Below are positions 18,201 through 27,386 of a stretch of 64,000 nucleotides of DNA, piece after piece (position 1 is the first letter of the stretch; the number at the start of each line of letters is the position of its first letter). The position numbers and the translations under genes are program-made. Under the pieces are notes generated by a model. That model worked only from the letters and a program-made list of their open reading frames with translations, searched no databases and was not told the DNA's origin. This stretch comes from GCA-2709075 sp038146865 (GTDB taxonomy: Bacteria > Pseudomonadota > Alphaproteobacteria > MPNO01 > UBA2964). Where the stretch lies: assembly GCA_038146865.1 (NCBI GenBank), contig JAYQSL010000002.1, forward strand, positions 186,001 to 250,000. Reading direction: 5' to 3'.

Positions 18201-19124
18201 TTAGGATTTTACAACAGCTGCTACCTCAGAAGCAAAATCTGTTTCCTCTTTTTCGATCCCTTCTCCTAAAACAAAACGCTCAAAGCTTTTAAGCTTGATA
18301 GGGACCCCTAGGTCTTTTTCAGCGTTTTCAATAACCTTTTTTATCTTTGTTTCACCATCGACCACAAAGACTTGTTCTTCAAATACCACTTCTTCAAAAA
18401 ACTTTCTTAATCTTCCTTCCACCATCTTCTCGATGATTTCTTCCGGTTTTCCAGATTGCCGAGCCTGTTCCGCCAATACGGCCCGTTCCCGCTCAATGGA
18501 CGAACTTTCTACATCCTCTACGGAACACCATTGTGGAGCAGCAGCAGCCACATGCATAGCTAACTGTTTGCCAAGAGATTCTAATTTTTCTACTTCACCC
18601 CCAGACTCTAGCGCCACCAAGGCTCCAATTTTACCCAATCCAGGTGCGACCGAATTGTGCACATAAGTTGACACCACTCCACTTCCAACCTTCAAAACGG
18701 AGGCCCGGCGGAGACTCATATTTTCTCCGATCGTAGCTACAAGATTTGTTAGCGTTTCCGCGACAGTCGATCCATTATCAAGACGAGCAGAGTTAAGATC
18801 CTCCATATCCGCGCCGGTTGATATCGCCATTTTAGCAACATTAGTCGCATAGTTTTGGAATTGATCATTTCGCGCGACAAAATCTGTTTCAGCGTTTATT
18901 TCTATTACCGCTCCGACGCCATTTTCGGCTATTGCTGCCACCAAGCCCTCAGCTGCTGTTCTGCCCGCTTTTTTTGCAGCCGCCGCCAAACCGGCTTTTC
19001 TAAGCCAATCTATGGCTAATTCCACGTCACCATTAACCTCGGAGAGAGCTTTTTTACAGTCCATCATTCCTGCGCCAGTTTTGGTTCGCAGATCTTTCAC
19101 CATAGATGCGGTTATATCAGCCAT
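18201..19124 (-). CDS. tsf: Elongation factor Ts
   Basis: EF-Ts exchanges GDP for GTP on EF-Tu. The 307 aa protein has the N-terminal UBA-like domain with V-K-D-L-R-T-K-T-G-A-G-M-M-D-C-K-K-A-L (residues 9-27), then the core with V-E-I-N-A-E-T-D-F-V-A-R-N (near 74) and the A-M-H-V-A-A subdomain. It lies 50 bp downstream of rpsB in the standard rpsB-tsf pair. Confidence 0.98.
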   Translation of the reverse strand: MADITASMVKDLRTKTGAGMMDCKKALSEVNGDVELAIDWLRKAGLAAAAKKAGRTAAEGLVAAIAENGVGAVIEINAETDFVARNDQFQNYATNVAKMAISTGADMEDLNSARLDNGSTVAETLTNLVATIGENMSLRRASVLKVGSGVVSTYVHNSVAPGLGKIGALVALESGGEVEKLESLGKQLAMHVAAAAPQWCSVEDVESSSIERERAVLAEQARQSGKPEEIIEKMVEGRLRKFFEEVVFEEQVFVVDGETKIKKVIENAEKDLGVPIKLKSFERFVLGEGIEKEETDFASEVAAVVKS

Positions 19125-19174
19125 AACATACTTCCGATTTATACTTTATAGATTGGAATAACGCAGAGATCTTT

Positions 19175-20002
19175 TCAGGAGTCTGCTGATTGTTCTTGCC
19201 CTGCTTCTTTCACCTCAGCATGAGCTTCTTCTGATCCCTCGGTTCCTTCAAACCCAGTTGGAACCTCCTCACTAGCATCCAGCGCTTCCCCCAAGTCTGC
19301 TCCAGATGTGATAGCCTCTTGCTGAAGACCGTCCAAAACAGCATCTGAAAATAAACTGCAATAAAGCGAAATTGATCTCATAGCGTCATCATTCCCAGGA
19401 ATTGGGAATGTAATCCCCCTTGGATCACAATTAGAGTCAAGAACGGCAACAACTGGTATACCTAGTTTTTCAGCTTCTTTAATCGCAAGAGATTCCTTGT
19501 TCGTATCTATCACTATGATGATATCTGGCAAACCTCCCATATCTTTGATGCCACCCAAAGCACGCTCTAGCTTGTCTCTTTCGCGGGTCCGCATCAGTAA
19601 TTCTTTCTTTGTAAGGCCTACCTCCTCTTGCGAGAGGGTTTCCTCATACTCTTTCAAACGCTTTATCGAGTCGGTTATTGTTCGCCAATTGGTAAGCATA
19701 CCTCCCAGCCACCGGTGATTTACATAATACTGACCGCAACGCTCGGCTGCTTCAGTAATTTGTTTACTTGCCTGCCGTTTTGTTCCAACAAACAAGACCC
19801 GTCCCCCGCCAGCAACGGTATCCCTAATCGCCTGCAATGCGTTGTGCAACATTGGAACTGATTGCCGTAAATCAAGAATGTGTATCCCATTCCTTGCTCC
19901 AAAAATGAATGGTTCCATTCTTGGATTCCAACGACGCGTATGATGTCCAAAATGAACGCCTGCCTCCAAAAGCTGGCGCATTGTAAAGGTTGGCATAGCC
20001 AT
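19175..20002 (-). CDS. rpsB: 30S ribosomal protein S2
   Basis: S2 binds the 30S head-body junction and helps to recruit S1. The start ATG at 20002 (M-A-M-P-T-F-T-M-R-Q-L-L-E-A-G-V-H-F-G-H) has a GAGG sequence about 9 bases upstream and is preferred over an in-frame start at 20041. Motifs include HHTRRWNPRM, VLFVGTKRQA and WLGGMLTNW. The roughly 45-residue acidic C-terminal tail (rich in E, A and G) is an extension often seen in Alphaproteobacteria. It starts the rpsB-tsf-pyrH-frr transcript. Confidence 0.97.
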   Translation of the reverse strand: MAMPTFTMRQLLEAGVHFGHHTRRWNPRMEPFIFGARNGIHILDLRQSVPMLHNALQAIRDTVAGGGRVLFVGTKRQASKQITEAAERCGQYYVNHRWLGGMLTNWRTITDSIKRLKEYEETLSQEEVGLTKKELLMRTRERDKLERALGGIKDMGGLPDIIIVIDTNKESLAIKEAEKLGIPVVAVLDSNCDPRGITFPIPGNDDAMRSISLYCSLFSDAVLDGLQQEAITSGADLGEALDASEEVPTGFEGTEGSEEAHAEVKEAGQEQSADS

Positions 20003-20042
20003 AAATATATTCCTCTTCTCCGGTTGGCCTCCACGAACCAAG

Positions 20043-20060
20043 GTGAGGGGTCTACCTCAC
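20043..20060 (-). other. Hairpin in the rpsB 5' leader
   Basis: GTGAGG (20043-20048) and CCTCAC (20055-20060) form a perfect 6-bp stem with a 6-base loop, about 40 bases upstream of the rpsB ATG. There is no U-run after it, so it is not an ordinary terminator. Its position would suit a leader element for S2 autoregulation, but I know no described alphaproteobacterial motif that it matches. Confidence 0.35.
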
Positions 20061-20137
20061 ACCGGAACGGATATCTTAATATTAGATAAACCGTCTGTCC
20101 GTGTGCAGATTTTTACAACGGCTAGATACCTTTATTG

Positions 20138-20175
20138 AAAAAAAAAAGCAAGGCTTAGCTCATTAAACTGAGTAT
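20138..20175 (-). terminator. Probable terminator after dnaE
   Basis: On the minus strand, beginning about 10 bases after the dnaE stop, come a short CTCA/TGAG hairpin, a second small AAGC/GCTT hairpin and then a run of ten T (20147-20138). The stems are weak but the U-tract is long. It separates dnaE from the rpsB promoter region. Confidence 0.45.
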
Positions 20176-20185
20176 TTTTAAAATT

Positions 20186-23100
20186 TTAAAGATCTCGTAA
20201 ATCTATTACGCCTGCTACGTTGCCAATCTTAGAGCGCATGTTAGCTGAAATATGATATGCGCCCGGAAGCCCTATTTCCACAGTCTCGACCGAACTGATA
20301 GAAAGTGCCAAACGAATCTGAGATTTACCTGGTTTTCCATCCGCAATGGTGGTTTTTAAGTTTCCAAAGGCGCCCGCTTGGTCAATATGAACTTCTAAAA
20401 TTCCTCCAGCCTTTGCCACAGCGTTGTCGAGATCCTCAACAGACGAAGCGGTCAACTTAAGAGCATCATTCTCATCTGCTCGTGCTTCACAAGTAACAAG
20501 TAACGGCCTACCGGCAACCAAAAGTTCTCTTGCTTGGCTCAGAACTTCTGAAAAGAGGACTACCTCAAACATCCCCCTCTGCCCAGAAAACTGAACAAAA
20601 GCAAATCTATGTCCTCTAGCTGAAGTTCTCTCTTGAACCCTTACCACTACCCCGGCAAGTTTTGGACGTGTGCCTGCAGAATTCTTTGTCAGCTGTTCGA
20701 GGGATCGAATCCCAAGACGCGAGAGAGATTTCCCATAAGCATCCAGAGGATGTGCAGACAGATAAAATCCAACTGCATCAAATTCTTGATCCAGCTTCTC
20801 CAAAACCGACCAATCCTCAATGTTTGGAAGAGTTTCTTCTAACGAAAAAGCTACTGCCTGTTCTTCAAACAGACTTTCTTGCCCGCTACCCCTCTCTTTT
20901 TCAGCCGCACCGGCCACTTTGACGATCTTATCCACCCCTTCAAACAGACTGCGCCGATTTACCATAAGGCTATCCAAAGCTCCTGCCTTGATTAGATTCT
21001 CTAACATCCTTTTATTAGCCGCGCGCGTACCAACCCTTTTTACAAATTCACTCAAAGACTCAAAGGACCCATTTTTCTCCCGTTCAAAAACTAACTCAGA
21101 CATCGCCTGCGACCCCACATTCTTAATGGCCGCAAGTGCATAACGTATAGCTCCCTTTTCCGTGGAATTTCTGTATTCAACCCCAAAGGTAGCGTTAGAA
21201 CGGTTGATATTTGGGGGAAGAAGTTGAATCCCGAGCCGCTGCAACTCTTGCCGAAATATGTTGATTTTGTCTGTATTCCCAAGATCAAGCGTCATAGATG
21301 CAGCAATAAACTCGACGGGATAATTAGCCTTAAGCCAAGCCGTTTGATAGGCGAGAAGCGCATATGCTGCTGCGTGAGATTTATTAAATCCATAACCAGC
21401 AAACTTATCGACTTGGTCAAATATTTGCTCTGCCCGCCCCTTTTCAACCCCTCTTTTAACTGCTCCTTCTACAAAATTGCTTCTTTGCGCATCCATTTCG
21501 GCCTTTATTTTTTTACCCATCGCACGCCGCAACAAATCTGCTCCCCCCAAAGAATAACCGGATAAGACTTGAGCGATTTGCATAACCTGCTCTTGATAAA
21601 TCATTACACCGAATGTTTCCTCTAGGATTCCTTGTAGATCCGGATGCAAGTAATCAGGAGTTTCCTTACCATGTTTACAAGCAATGTAACGAGGTATGTT
21701 ATCCATAGGGCCAGGGCGATAAAGAGCTACTAGGGCGATGATGTCTTCGAATTTATCCGGCTTGAGCTGTCTTAGGACATCTCTCATTCCCGCACTTTCA
21801 AGCTGAAAAACGCCAACGGTGTCACCGTGCCCGAGCATTTCATAGGTAAGTTCGTCATCAAGGTCTAAAGAGCTGATATCAACGGAAGTACCCGTGTCCT
21901 TTATAAGTTCAACAGTGCGTGCAATTACCGTAAGCGTCTTAAGACCTAAAAAATCAAATTTTACTAAACCTGCCAGTTCAGCATACTTCATCGAAAATTG
22001 TGTCGCAGCCATCTCGGAGCGCGGGTCTTTATACAACGGCACCAACATGTCGAGAGGGCGATCCCCAATCACAACACCCGCAGCATGAGTAGAGGCATGT
22101 CGATAAAGACCCTCTAACTTCATTCCGATGTCAAGCAAGCGCGCAACTTGCTCATCTTCATCCCTTAACCTTACTAATTCTGGCTCTTCTTCTAATGCCT
22201 GGGCTAAAGTCGGAGGCTTAGCAGGATTAAAGGGAACCAGCTTACAAATTTTATCAACATACCCATAAGGCATTGCAAGTACTCGTCCTACGTCACGTAG
22301 AACAGCGCGCGCCTGAAGCTTTCCGAAGGTTATAATTTGAGCGACCTTGTCGAAACCATATTTATCTTGCACGTAACGAATTACCTCGTCCCTCCGATCT
22401 TGACAAAAATCAATGTCAAAATCGGGCATCGATACTCTTTCCGGGTTTAAAAATCGTTCAAAAAGGAGGCCAAATCTCAGCGGATCTAAATCGGTAATTG
22501 TTAGAGCCCAAGCTACCACGGATCCCGCACCGGACCCACGCCCTGGCCCAACGGGAATATCTTGCGATTTAGCCCATTGAATGAAGTCAGCAACGATCAA
22601 AAAATAGCCAGGAAATCCCATTTGATTGATTACCGATAATTCAAAATTTAATCGGTCGCGGTATTTTTTTTGATCTTCGGCAGCAATACAGATTTCTTCC
22701 ATCCGTATTAACAGACCAGCCTCCGCCTTCTGTTTAAGGGCTTCTGCCTCATCATTTGTATCCTCAATGGGAAAAGCCGGAAGTATTGGCGGCCTCTCAT
22801 CCGGCATAAAATTACACCTTTGGGCGACAACTAGAGTATTATCCAAAGCTTCCGGCAGATCACTAAAGACACCTGTCATCTCCTCCGCACTCCGAAAGCA
22901 ATGCATGGGGGTGACCCGACGTCTCTCAGGATTATCTATAATGGTTCCCTGTGCGATACACAAAAGTGCATCATGGGCTTCATACATGCCCGGTTCCGAA
23001 AAATAACAATTGTTTGTAGCGACAAGAGGCAGTTCTTTAGCATAGGCAAGATCAATTAGTTGCGTTTCTATTCTTTTTTCTTCCGCAAGCCCGTGACGTG

Positions 23101-23647
23101 ACAGCTCTATATAAAAACGATCTACAAAAAAATTAGAGAGATGATCTGCTGCTTGATACGCTAAATCCAGCTGACCGGCGGCAAGAAGGCGCCCTACCAA
23201 ACCAAGATGCCCTCCGCTAAGGGCGATGAGACCATCAGTTAATCCATTTAAGTCTTCAATTTGAATTCTGGGGTGCTCCCCTGACGGAGTCTCCAAATAG
23301 GCTTTACTCGCTAACCTCATCAAATTCAGGTAGCCAGTTTCGTTTTGTGCAAGAAGAACCAATAAATCATGATTGATTGTCCCTGGATTGATTTTCTTTG
23401 GACCTCTCCACCCATCATCAGTTGTCCTAGCCACCGATATCTCACATCCAATTATTGGCTGGACACCGACTTTTCTAGCAGCAAGAGAAAACTCCAGAGC
23501 GCCAAAAAGGTTTCCACTATCTGTAATAGCGACCGCAGGCATCTCATTCTCTGCAGCCAGCCCGACGAGGTCTGGAATTTTTAGAGCCCCTTCTGCAAGG
23601 GAGTAAGCGGAATGGTTTCTCAGATGAACAAAGTTCGCATGACTCAT
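20186..23647 (-). CDS. dnaE: DNA polymerase III subunit alpha
   Basis: This is the replicative polymerase subunit. The 1153 aa protein starts with a PHP domain (F-V-H-L-R-N-H-S-A-Y-S near residue 6). The class C polymerase core follows, with PGRGSGAGSVVAW near 365 and MPDFDIDFCQDRR near 400 carrying catalytic Asp residues, then the tandem helix-hairpin-helix region and an OB domain. The length and the retained family segments fit the main DnaE1 rather than the shorter SOS-induced DnaE2/ImuC, and it lacks imuA/imuB neighbours. Even so, a perfect GAAC-N7-GAAC box lies 41 bp upstream, suggesting possible LexA control. Confidence 0.96.
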   Translation of the reverse strand: MSHANFVHLRNHSAYSLAEGALKIPDLVGLAAENEMPAVAITDSGNLFGALEFSLAARKVGVQPIIGCEISVARTTDDGWRGPKKINPGTINHDLLVLLAQNETGYLNLMRLASKAYLETPSGEHPRIQIEDLNGLTDGLIALSGGHLGLVGRLLAAGQLDLAYQAADHLSNFFVDRFYIELSRHGLAEEKRIETQLIDLAYAKELPLVATNNCYFSEPGMYEAHDALLCIAQGTIIDNPERRRVTPMHCFRSAEEMTGVFSDLPEALDNTLVVAQRCNFMPDERPPILPAFPIEDTNDEAEALKQKAEAGLLIRMEEICIAAEDQKKYRDRLNFELSVINQMGFPGYFLIVADFIQWAKSQDIPVGPGRGSGAGSVVAWALTITDLDPLRFGLLFERFLNPERVSMPDFDIDFCQDRRDEVIRYVQDKYGFDKVAQIITFGKLQARAVLRDVGRVLAMPYGYVDKICKLVPFNPAKPPTLAQALEEEPELVRLRDEDEQVARLLDIGMKLEGLYRHASTHAAGVVIGDRPLDMLVPLYKDPRSEMAATQFSMKYAELAGLVKFDFLGLKTLTVIARTVELIKDTGTSVDISSLDLDDELTYEMLGHGDTVGVFQLESAGMRDVLRQLKPDKFEDIIALVALYRPGPMDNIPRYIACKHGKETPDYLHPDLQGILEETFGVMIYQEQVMQIAQVLSGYSLGGADLLRRAMGKKIKAEMDAQRSNFVEGAVKRGVEKGRAEQIFDQVDKFAGYGFNKSHAAAYALLAYQTAWLKANYPVEFIAASMTLDLGNTDKINIFRQELQRLGIQLLPPNINRSNATFGVEYRNSTEKGAIRYALAAIKNVGSQAMSELVFEREKNGSFESLSEFVKRVGTRAANKRMLENLIKAGALDSLMVNRRSLFEGVDKIVKVAGAAEKERGSGQESLFEEQAVAFSLEETLPNIEDWSVLEKLDQEFDAVGFYLSAHPLDAYGKSLSRLGIRSLEQLTKNSAGTRPKLAGVVVRVQERTSARGHRFAFVQFSGQRGMFEVVLFSEVLSQARELLVAGRPLLVTCEARADENDALKLTASSVEDLDNAVAKAGGILEVHIDQAGAFGNLKTTIADGKPGKSQIRLALSISSVETVEIGLPGAYHISANMRSKIGNVAGVIDLRDL

Positions 23648-23687
23648 AGTAGTTTAGGGTCTCATAGTAACAGTTTAGTGTCACTAA

Positions 23688-23702
23688 GAACAAAATAAGA
23701 AC
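23688..23702 (-). promoter_or_regulatory. Candidate SOS box upstream of dnaE
   Basis: GAAC at 23688-23691 and GAAC at 23699-23702 are separated by exactly 7 bases, the same spacing as the lexA operator in this window. On the coding strand of dnaE it reads GTTC-N7-GTTC and ends 41 bp before the ATG. An exact match to eight fixed bases is expected about twice per 64 kb by chance on both strands. It is, however, unlikely to fall by chance in one of the few intergenic stretches. Confidence 0.55.
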
Positions 23703-23880
23703 ACACTACATGCGCTGAAATAAAACTTCGTAGGCCACCATATTTAGGTCTCGAAATACCGCGGTCACAGAATTTTTCGTCAGAATTCCTTTGAGAACGA
23801 ATCATCAACATTTTAAACTAGTTGTTTTTTTGATCTGAGACTCTTCCGCTGATATCCAAGTGATTTCAGCTATATACAAT

Positions 23881-24561
23881 CTAACCCAGCCGGCCCTCAT
23901 TAAGGGTCAAAACCCGATCCATTTTCTTTACCAATGCTGGATTATGGGTCGCGATCAAAAGACTGACTCCGAATGAACGGGTTATCTCTTGGAGGAGGTC
24001 GAAAACGCTAAAAGCGGTTTTTTCATCAAGATTACCCGTTGGCTCATCCGCCAAGACAACTGCCGGTTTGTTTGATAGAGCCCTCACAATCGCAACGCGT
24101 TGTTGTTCACCCCCCGACAATTCCGCGGGTAAATGACCAATTCTGTTTTCTAAACCGACTTTAGTAAGTAGCGCCTTTCCCCTAGCGGCTGCGTTTTTTT
24201 TAGGTACCCCAAAAGCCATTTGAGGTAACATAACATTTTCCAAAGCCGTAAATTCAGCAAGAAGATGATGGAATTGGTATACGAATCCGAGCTGTGTCTG
24301 GCGTAACTTGGTTCGGGAATTATCATCCCCGCTCCAGCATGAAACACCATTCAGATAAACATTTCCGCTATCCGGGCGTTCGAGCAACCCAGTAATTTGC
24401 AGTAGGGTTGATTTGCCTGAACCGGATGGCCCGGCAAGGCCTACCATTTCACCTCTGGACAAAGAAAAATCAACGCCTCGAAGAACGTTGATAATCTCAT
24501 CACCTTGCTTAAAAGAACGATGCAGACCTTTTACTATAAGACAATCGGTTTCTTCACTCAT
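23881..24561 (-). CDS. lolD: Lipoprotein-releasing ABC transporter, ATP-binding protein LolD
   Basis: LolD powers the extraction of outer-membrane lipoproteins from the inner membrane. The protein (226 aa from the ATG at 24561) has Walker A GPSGSGKST near residue 45, the Q-loop Y-Q-F-H-H-L-L, the ABC signature LSGGEQQRV near 145 and Walker B VVLADEPTGNLD near 165. The last two are typical of the LolD/MacB subfamily. A TTG start at 24576 is possible but less likely, since GAGG precedes the ATG. It overlaps the lolC end by 8 bp. Confidence 0.95.
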   Translation of the reverse strand: MSEETDCLIVKGLHRSFKQGDEIINVLRGVDFSLSRGEMVGLAGPSGSGKSTLLQITGLLERPDSGNVYLNGVSCWSGDDNSRTKLRQTQLGFVYQFHHLLAEFTALENVMLPQMAFGVPKKNAAARGKALLTKVGLENRIGHLPAELSGGEQQRVAIVRALSNKPAVVLADEPTGNLDEKTAFSVFDLLQEITRSFGVSLLIATHNPALVKKMDRVLTLNEGRLG

Positions 24562-25807
24562 ACCTGAGAGCCTCAACCGGGTTCAAGCGGGCAGCCCTCC
24601 ACGCCGGGTAAAAACTAGCAATAAAACTAATACCTAGAGTGACAAATGCGACTAAAACGACTTCAGTGGGATTTACCTCTGCAGGCAGTTTGGACAGAAA
24701 GTAAACTTCAGCTGAAAATAGATCTGTTCCCGATAAACCTTCGATCCATTTTCGGATAGTCTCTATGTTAAGAGAAAAGGCTAATCCCAGAACCAGGCCT
24801 GAGAATGTCCCGAGCACCCCAACAGACATCCCCGAGAGAAGAAAAATACGCCCGATGCTCCCTCTAGAAACCCCCATCGTCCTCAGGATCGCAATATCAC
24901 GTCCCTTATCCTTCACTAGCATAATAAGGCCTGATATGATGTTGAAAGAAGCTACCAGAATAATCAAAGTTAAAATTAGAAACATCACATTTCTTTCAAC
25001 TTTAAGGGCATTAAAAAAGCTGGCATTGACAACTTGCCAATCTAGGATCCGCAATGGGCTTTTTGTTAACGCCTGTATCTGGTTTTGAAGAATATTAATG
25101 CCCTCTGCATCGTTCAGCATTACTTCCAGTGAGGAGATCTCTCCTCGTTTATAATTAAATAATTCACGTGATGTTCGTAAAGGAATATATATAAAACTGG
25201 AGTCATACTCATACATGCCAATTTCGAATATCGCCTGCACACGAAATCTTTTAGTTCTTGGCAACGTTCCAAAAACAGTAGATCGCCCACCGGGCGCAAC
25301 TAAAGAAAATTGATCACCTGGGACAAGACCATAACGAGAAGCAAACCTTGCTCCAACCAGTGCATCCCCGCCCTCACGAAACATTGTGAGAGAACCTTTT
25401 TTAATATTTTCCGCAAGTATATTATGACTCATTAGGTCTCGGGGTTCGATGCCCCTCACAACCGCGCCACGTGCTTCGCCCCTGACACTCGCCATAGCCT
25501 GCCCCTCAATCAATGGGGTCACTTTTGCAACGCCATCCAATTGAGAAATCTTATTTCCAAGCGAAAGATAGTTTTCCATGCCCCTATCAAAAGCTGAGGA
25601 AACATTGATGTGGCCATTCAATCCTAAAATACGTCCTAACAATTCTGCCCTAAAACCGTTCATAACAGACATAACAATAATCAGCGTAGCTACACCAAGT
25701 GCTATCCCCGTCAGAGAAAAACCAGCAATGACAGAAACGAAACCTTCTTTGCGGCGAGACCGCAAATAACGTATTGCGACCAAGCACTCAAAAGCCGAAA
25801 AAATCAT
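24554..25807 (-). CDS. lolC: Lipoprotein-releasing ABC transporter, permease LolC/LolE
   Basis: The 417 aa permease has the family layout: an N-terminal membrane segment (about residues 20-50), a large periplasmic MacB-like domain (about 55-265), then three membrane segments near 275-300, 320-345 and 375-400. It starts F-E-C-L-V-A-I-R-Y-L-R-S-R-R, as in LolC/LolE. A single lolC/E gene with one lolD suggests a homodimeric LolF-type transporter, the usual form outside gammaproteobacteria. It overlaps proS by 4 bp and lolD by 8 bp. Confidence 0.95.
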   Translation of the reverse strand: MIFSAFECLVAIRYLRSRRKEGFVSVIAGFSLTGIALGVATLIIVMSVMNGFRAELLGRILGLNGHINVSSAFDRGMENYLSLGNKISQLDGVAKVTPLIEGQAMASVRGEARGAVVRGIEPRDLMSHNILAENIKKGSLTMFREGGDALVGARFASRYGLVPGDQFSLVAPGGRSTVFGTLPRTKRFRVQAIFEIGMYEYDSSFIYIPLRTSRELFNYKRGEISSLEVMLNDAEGINILQNQIQALTKSPLRILDWQVVNASFFNALKVERNVMFLILTLIILVASFNIISGLIMLVKDKGRDIAILRTMGVSRGSIGRIFLLSGMSVGVLGTFSGLVLGLAFSLNIETIRKWIEGLSGTDLFSAEVYFLSKLPAEVNPTEVVLVAFVTLGISFIASFYPAWRAARLNPVEALRYE

Positions 25808-27120
25808 CCGCTAATAATCCGATCTAATGCCGCTTCGATAGAGAGCTCTTCTCTGACACCAGTATCTCTGCGCTTAACCTCTATTAGTCCATTTTTTAGA
25901 CCTCTTGGACCTACAATCAATTGCCAAGGAACTCCAATTAGATCCATATCGGCAAATTTTGTCCCCGCCCTCTCCGCTCTGTCGTCATAGATAATTTCAA
26001 CGCCTTTTTGTCTGCATTTCGAGTAAATCTCTTCACAAGCGTTATCACAAATTTGTTCACCAGTTCTGAGGTTAATCATACCGATTTGGAAAGGAGCAAC
26101 AGAGTCTGGCCAAATTATTCCCTTATCATCATGGGAAGCCTCGATTATTCCTCCGACGAGCCTCGAAACTCCAATGCCGTAGGATCCCATTTCAAGAGTA
26201 ATTTGAGATCCATCAGCGCCAGTTACTTCCGCCCCCATCGCTTTAGAATACTTCGTTCCAAAATAAAATATGTGTCCGACCTCAATGCCCCTTGCCGAAA
26301 TCAACTCATCTCCAAGCTCTTTCCCTATTGCAGGGTCATGCATTTCGTCTGTCGCGGCATACAAAGAGGTCCATTTTGATACCTGTTTTTCTAGCTCAGC
26401 GTCCTCCACCTGCTGCAGTTCCCGTTCGCCAAACTCCAAGAAACCTCTATGACAATAGACCTGGCTTTCCCCTGTATCCGCTAAAATGATGAATTCGTGA
26501 CTAAGGTCACCGCCAATTGGACCAGTATCCGCTTTCATCGGAATTGCTTTCAAGCCCAGACGAGCAAAGGTTCTCAGATAACAAAGAAACATCTTATTAT
26601 AAGACCTTCGAGCTGAGGTGTAATCTAGATCGAAGGAATAGGCGTCCTTCATCAAGAACTCACGACCTCTCATCACTCCAAATCTTGGACGCACTTCATC
26701 ACGGAATTTCCACTGAATGTGATAAAGAATTTTTGGTAGGTCGCGATAGGATCTCACGTTATCCCGAAATATTTCAGTTATTTGTTCTTCATTTGTAGGC
26801 CCATAAAGAAACTCTCTGTCATGCCTATCCTTAATTCTAAGCATCTCTTCACCATAGCCGTCATATCGACCACTCTCTCGCCACAGCTCTGCAGACTGTA
26901 TTGTCGGCATAAGCATTTCTTGACAGCCTGCGTAATCCTGTTCTTCTCTTACAATCTGTTCCACACGCTTTAGGACACGGTGCCCCAATGGCAACCAAGA
27001 ATAAATTCCTGCACTCGCCTGTCGAACCATACCAGACCGCAACATAAGTTGATGGGAGACAATCTGAGCCTCCGAGGGATCTTCTTTTAATGTTGGTAAA
27101 AATAGGTTTGAACGGCGCAT
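25804..27120 (-). CDS. proS: Proline--tRNA ligase (short type)
   Basis: ProRS is a class II synthetase. At 438 aa it is the short form that lacks the INS editing domain, as is typical of Alphaproteobacteria. It opens RRSNLFLPTLKEDPSEA. Motif 2 lies in the W-K-F-R-D-E-V-R-P-R-F-G-V-M-R-G-R-E-F region near residue 135-155. Motif 3 is within GSYGIGVSRLVGGIIEASHD near 325, followed by the anticodon-binding domain. The gene heads the proS-lolC-lolD transcript. Confidence 0.96.
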   Translation of the reverse strand: MRRSNLFLPTLKEDPSEAQIVSHQLMLRSGMVRQASAGIYSWLPLGHRVLKRVEQIVREEQDYAGCQEMLMPTIQSAELWRESGRYDGYGEEMLRIKDRHDREFLYGPTNEEQITEIFRDNVRSYRDLPKILYHIQWKFRDEVRPRFGVMRGREFLMKDAYSFDLDYTSARRSYNKMFLCYLRTFARLGLKAIPMKADTGPIGGDLSHEFIILADTGESQVYCHRGFLEFGERELQQVEDAELEKQVSKWTSLYAATDEMHDPAIGKELGDELISARGIEVGHIFYFGTKYSKAMGAEVTGADGSQITLEMGSYGIGVSRLVGGIIEASHDDKGIIWPDSVAPFQIGMINLRTGEQICDNACEEIYSKCRQKGVEIIYDDRAERAGTKFADMDLIGVPWQLIVGPRGLKNGLIEVKRRDTGVREELSIEAALDRIISG

Positions 27121-27386
27121 TTTTTATCTCGATGAAAGGACAAAATTTATGCAGGGTTAAGATGCCTTGCAGTCAGTCTAGTTTTAGATTGTTAAGGAGC
27201 CCAGTTCAAACGCAGAATAAACTTATCTCACTCCTTATTTTATTATCTGCAGGCTCATAAAAAAACACGTACGAGCAAAACAACTAAATTATCTCAGAAA
27301 ATTACCCTGATTCGTCAGCCTATGCCAAAATGAGAAGCTTTTTTTAAGCTAAATAAATATCGGAACTAAAAGAAACGGAGGGATCC
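27121..27386. other. Divergent intergenic region between proS and the purine permease
   Basis: These 266 bp separate two divergent genes and should hold both promoters. A strong GGAGG ribosome binding site precedes the permease ATG by about 6 bases. A small AGCTT/AAGCT inverted repeat with a T-rich loop lies near 27337-27353. I could not assign a convincing -35/-10 pair or any purine-riboswitch core. Confidence 0.45.

Noticed and set aside
20186..23647. dnaE2/imuC error-prone polymerase
   Set aside because: Although an SOS box precedes it, the length of 1153 aa, the intact PHP region and the rpsB/lol context fit the replicative dnaE1; imuA and imuB are absent.
27337..27360. Terminator AGCTT-T5-AAGCT upstream of the permease
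   Set aside because: The T-run is the loop, not the tail, and the stem is only 5 A+T-rich base pairs; it is not a credible terminator.
27121..27386. Purine riboswitch upstream of the permease
   Set aside because: No three-way junction with the conserved loop sequences could be found in the leader.
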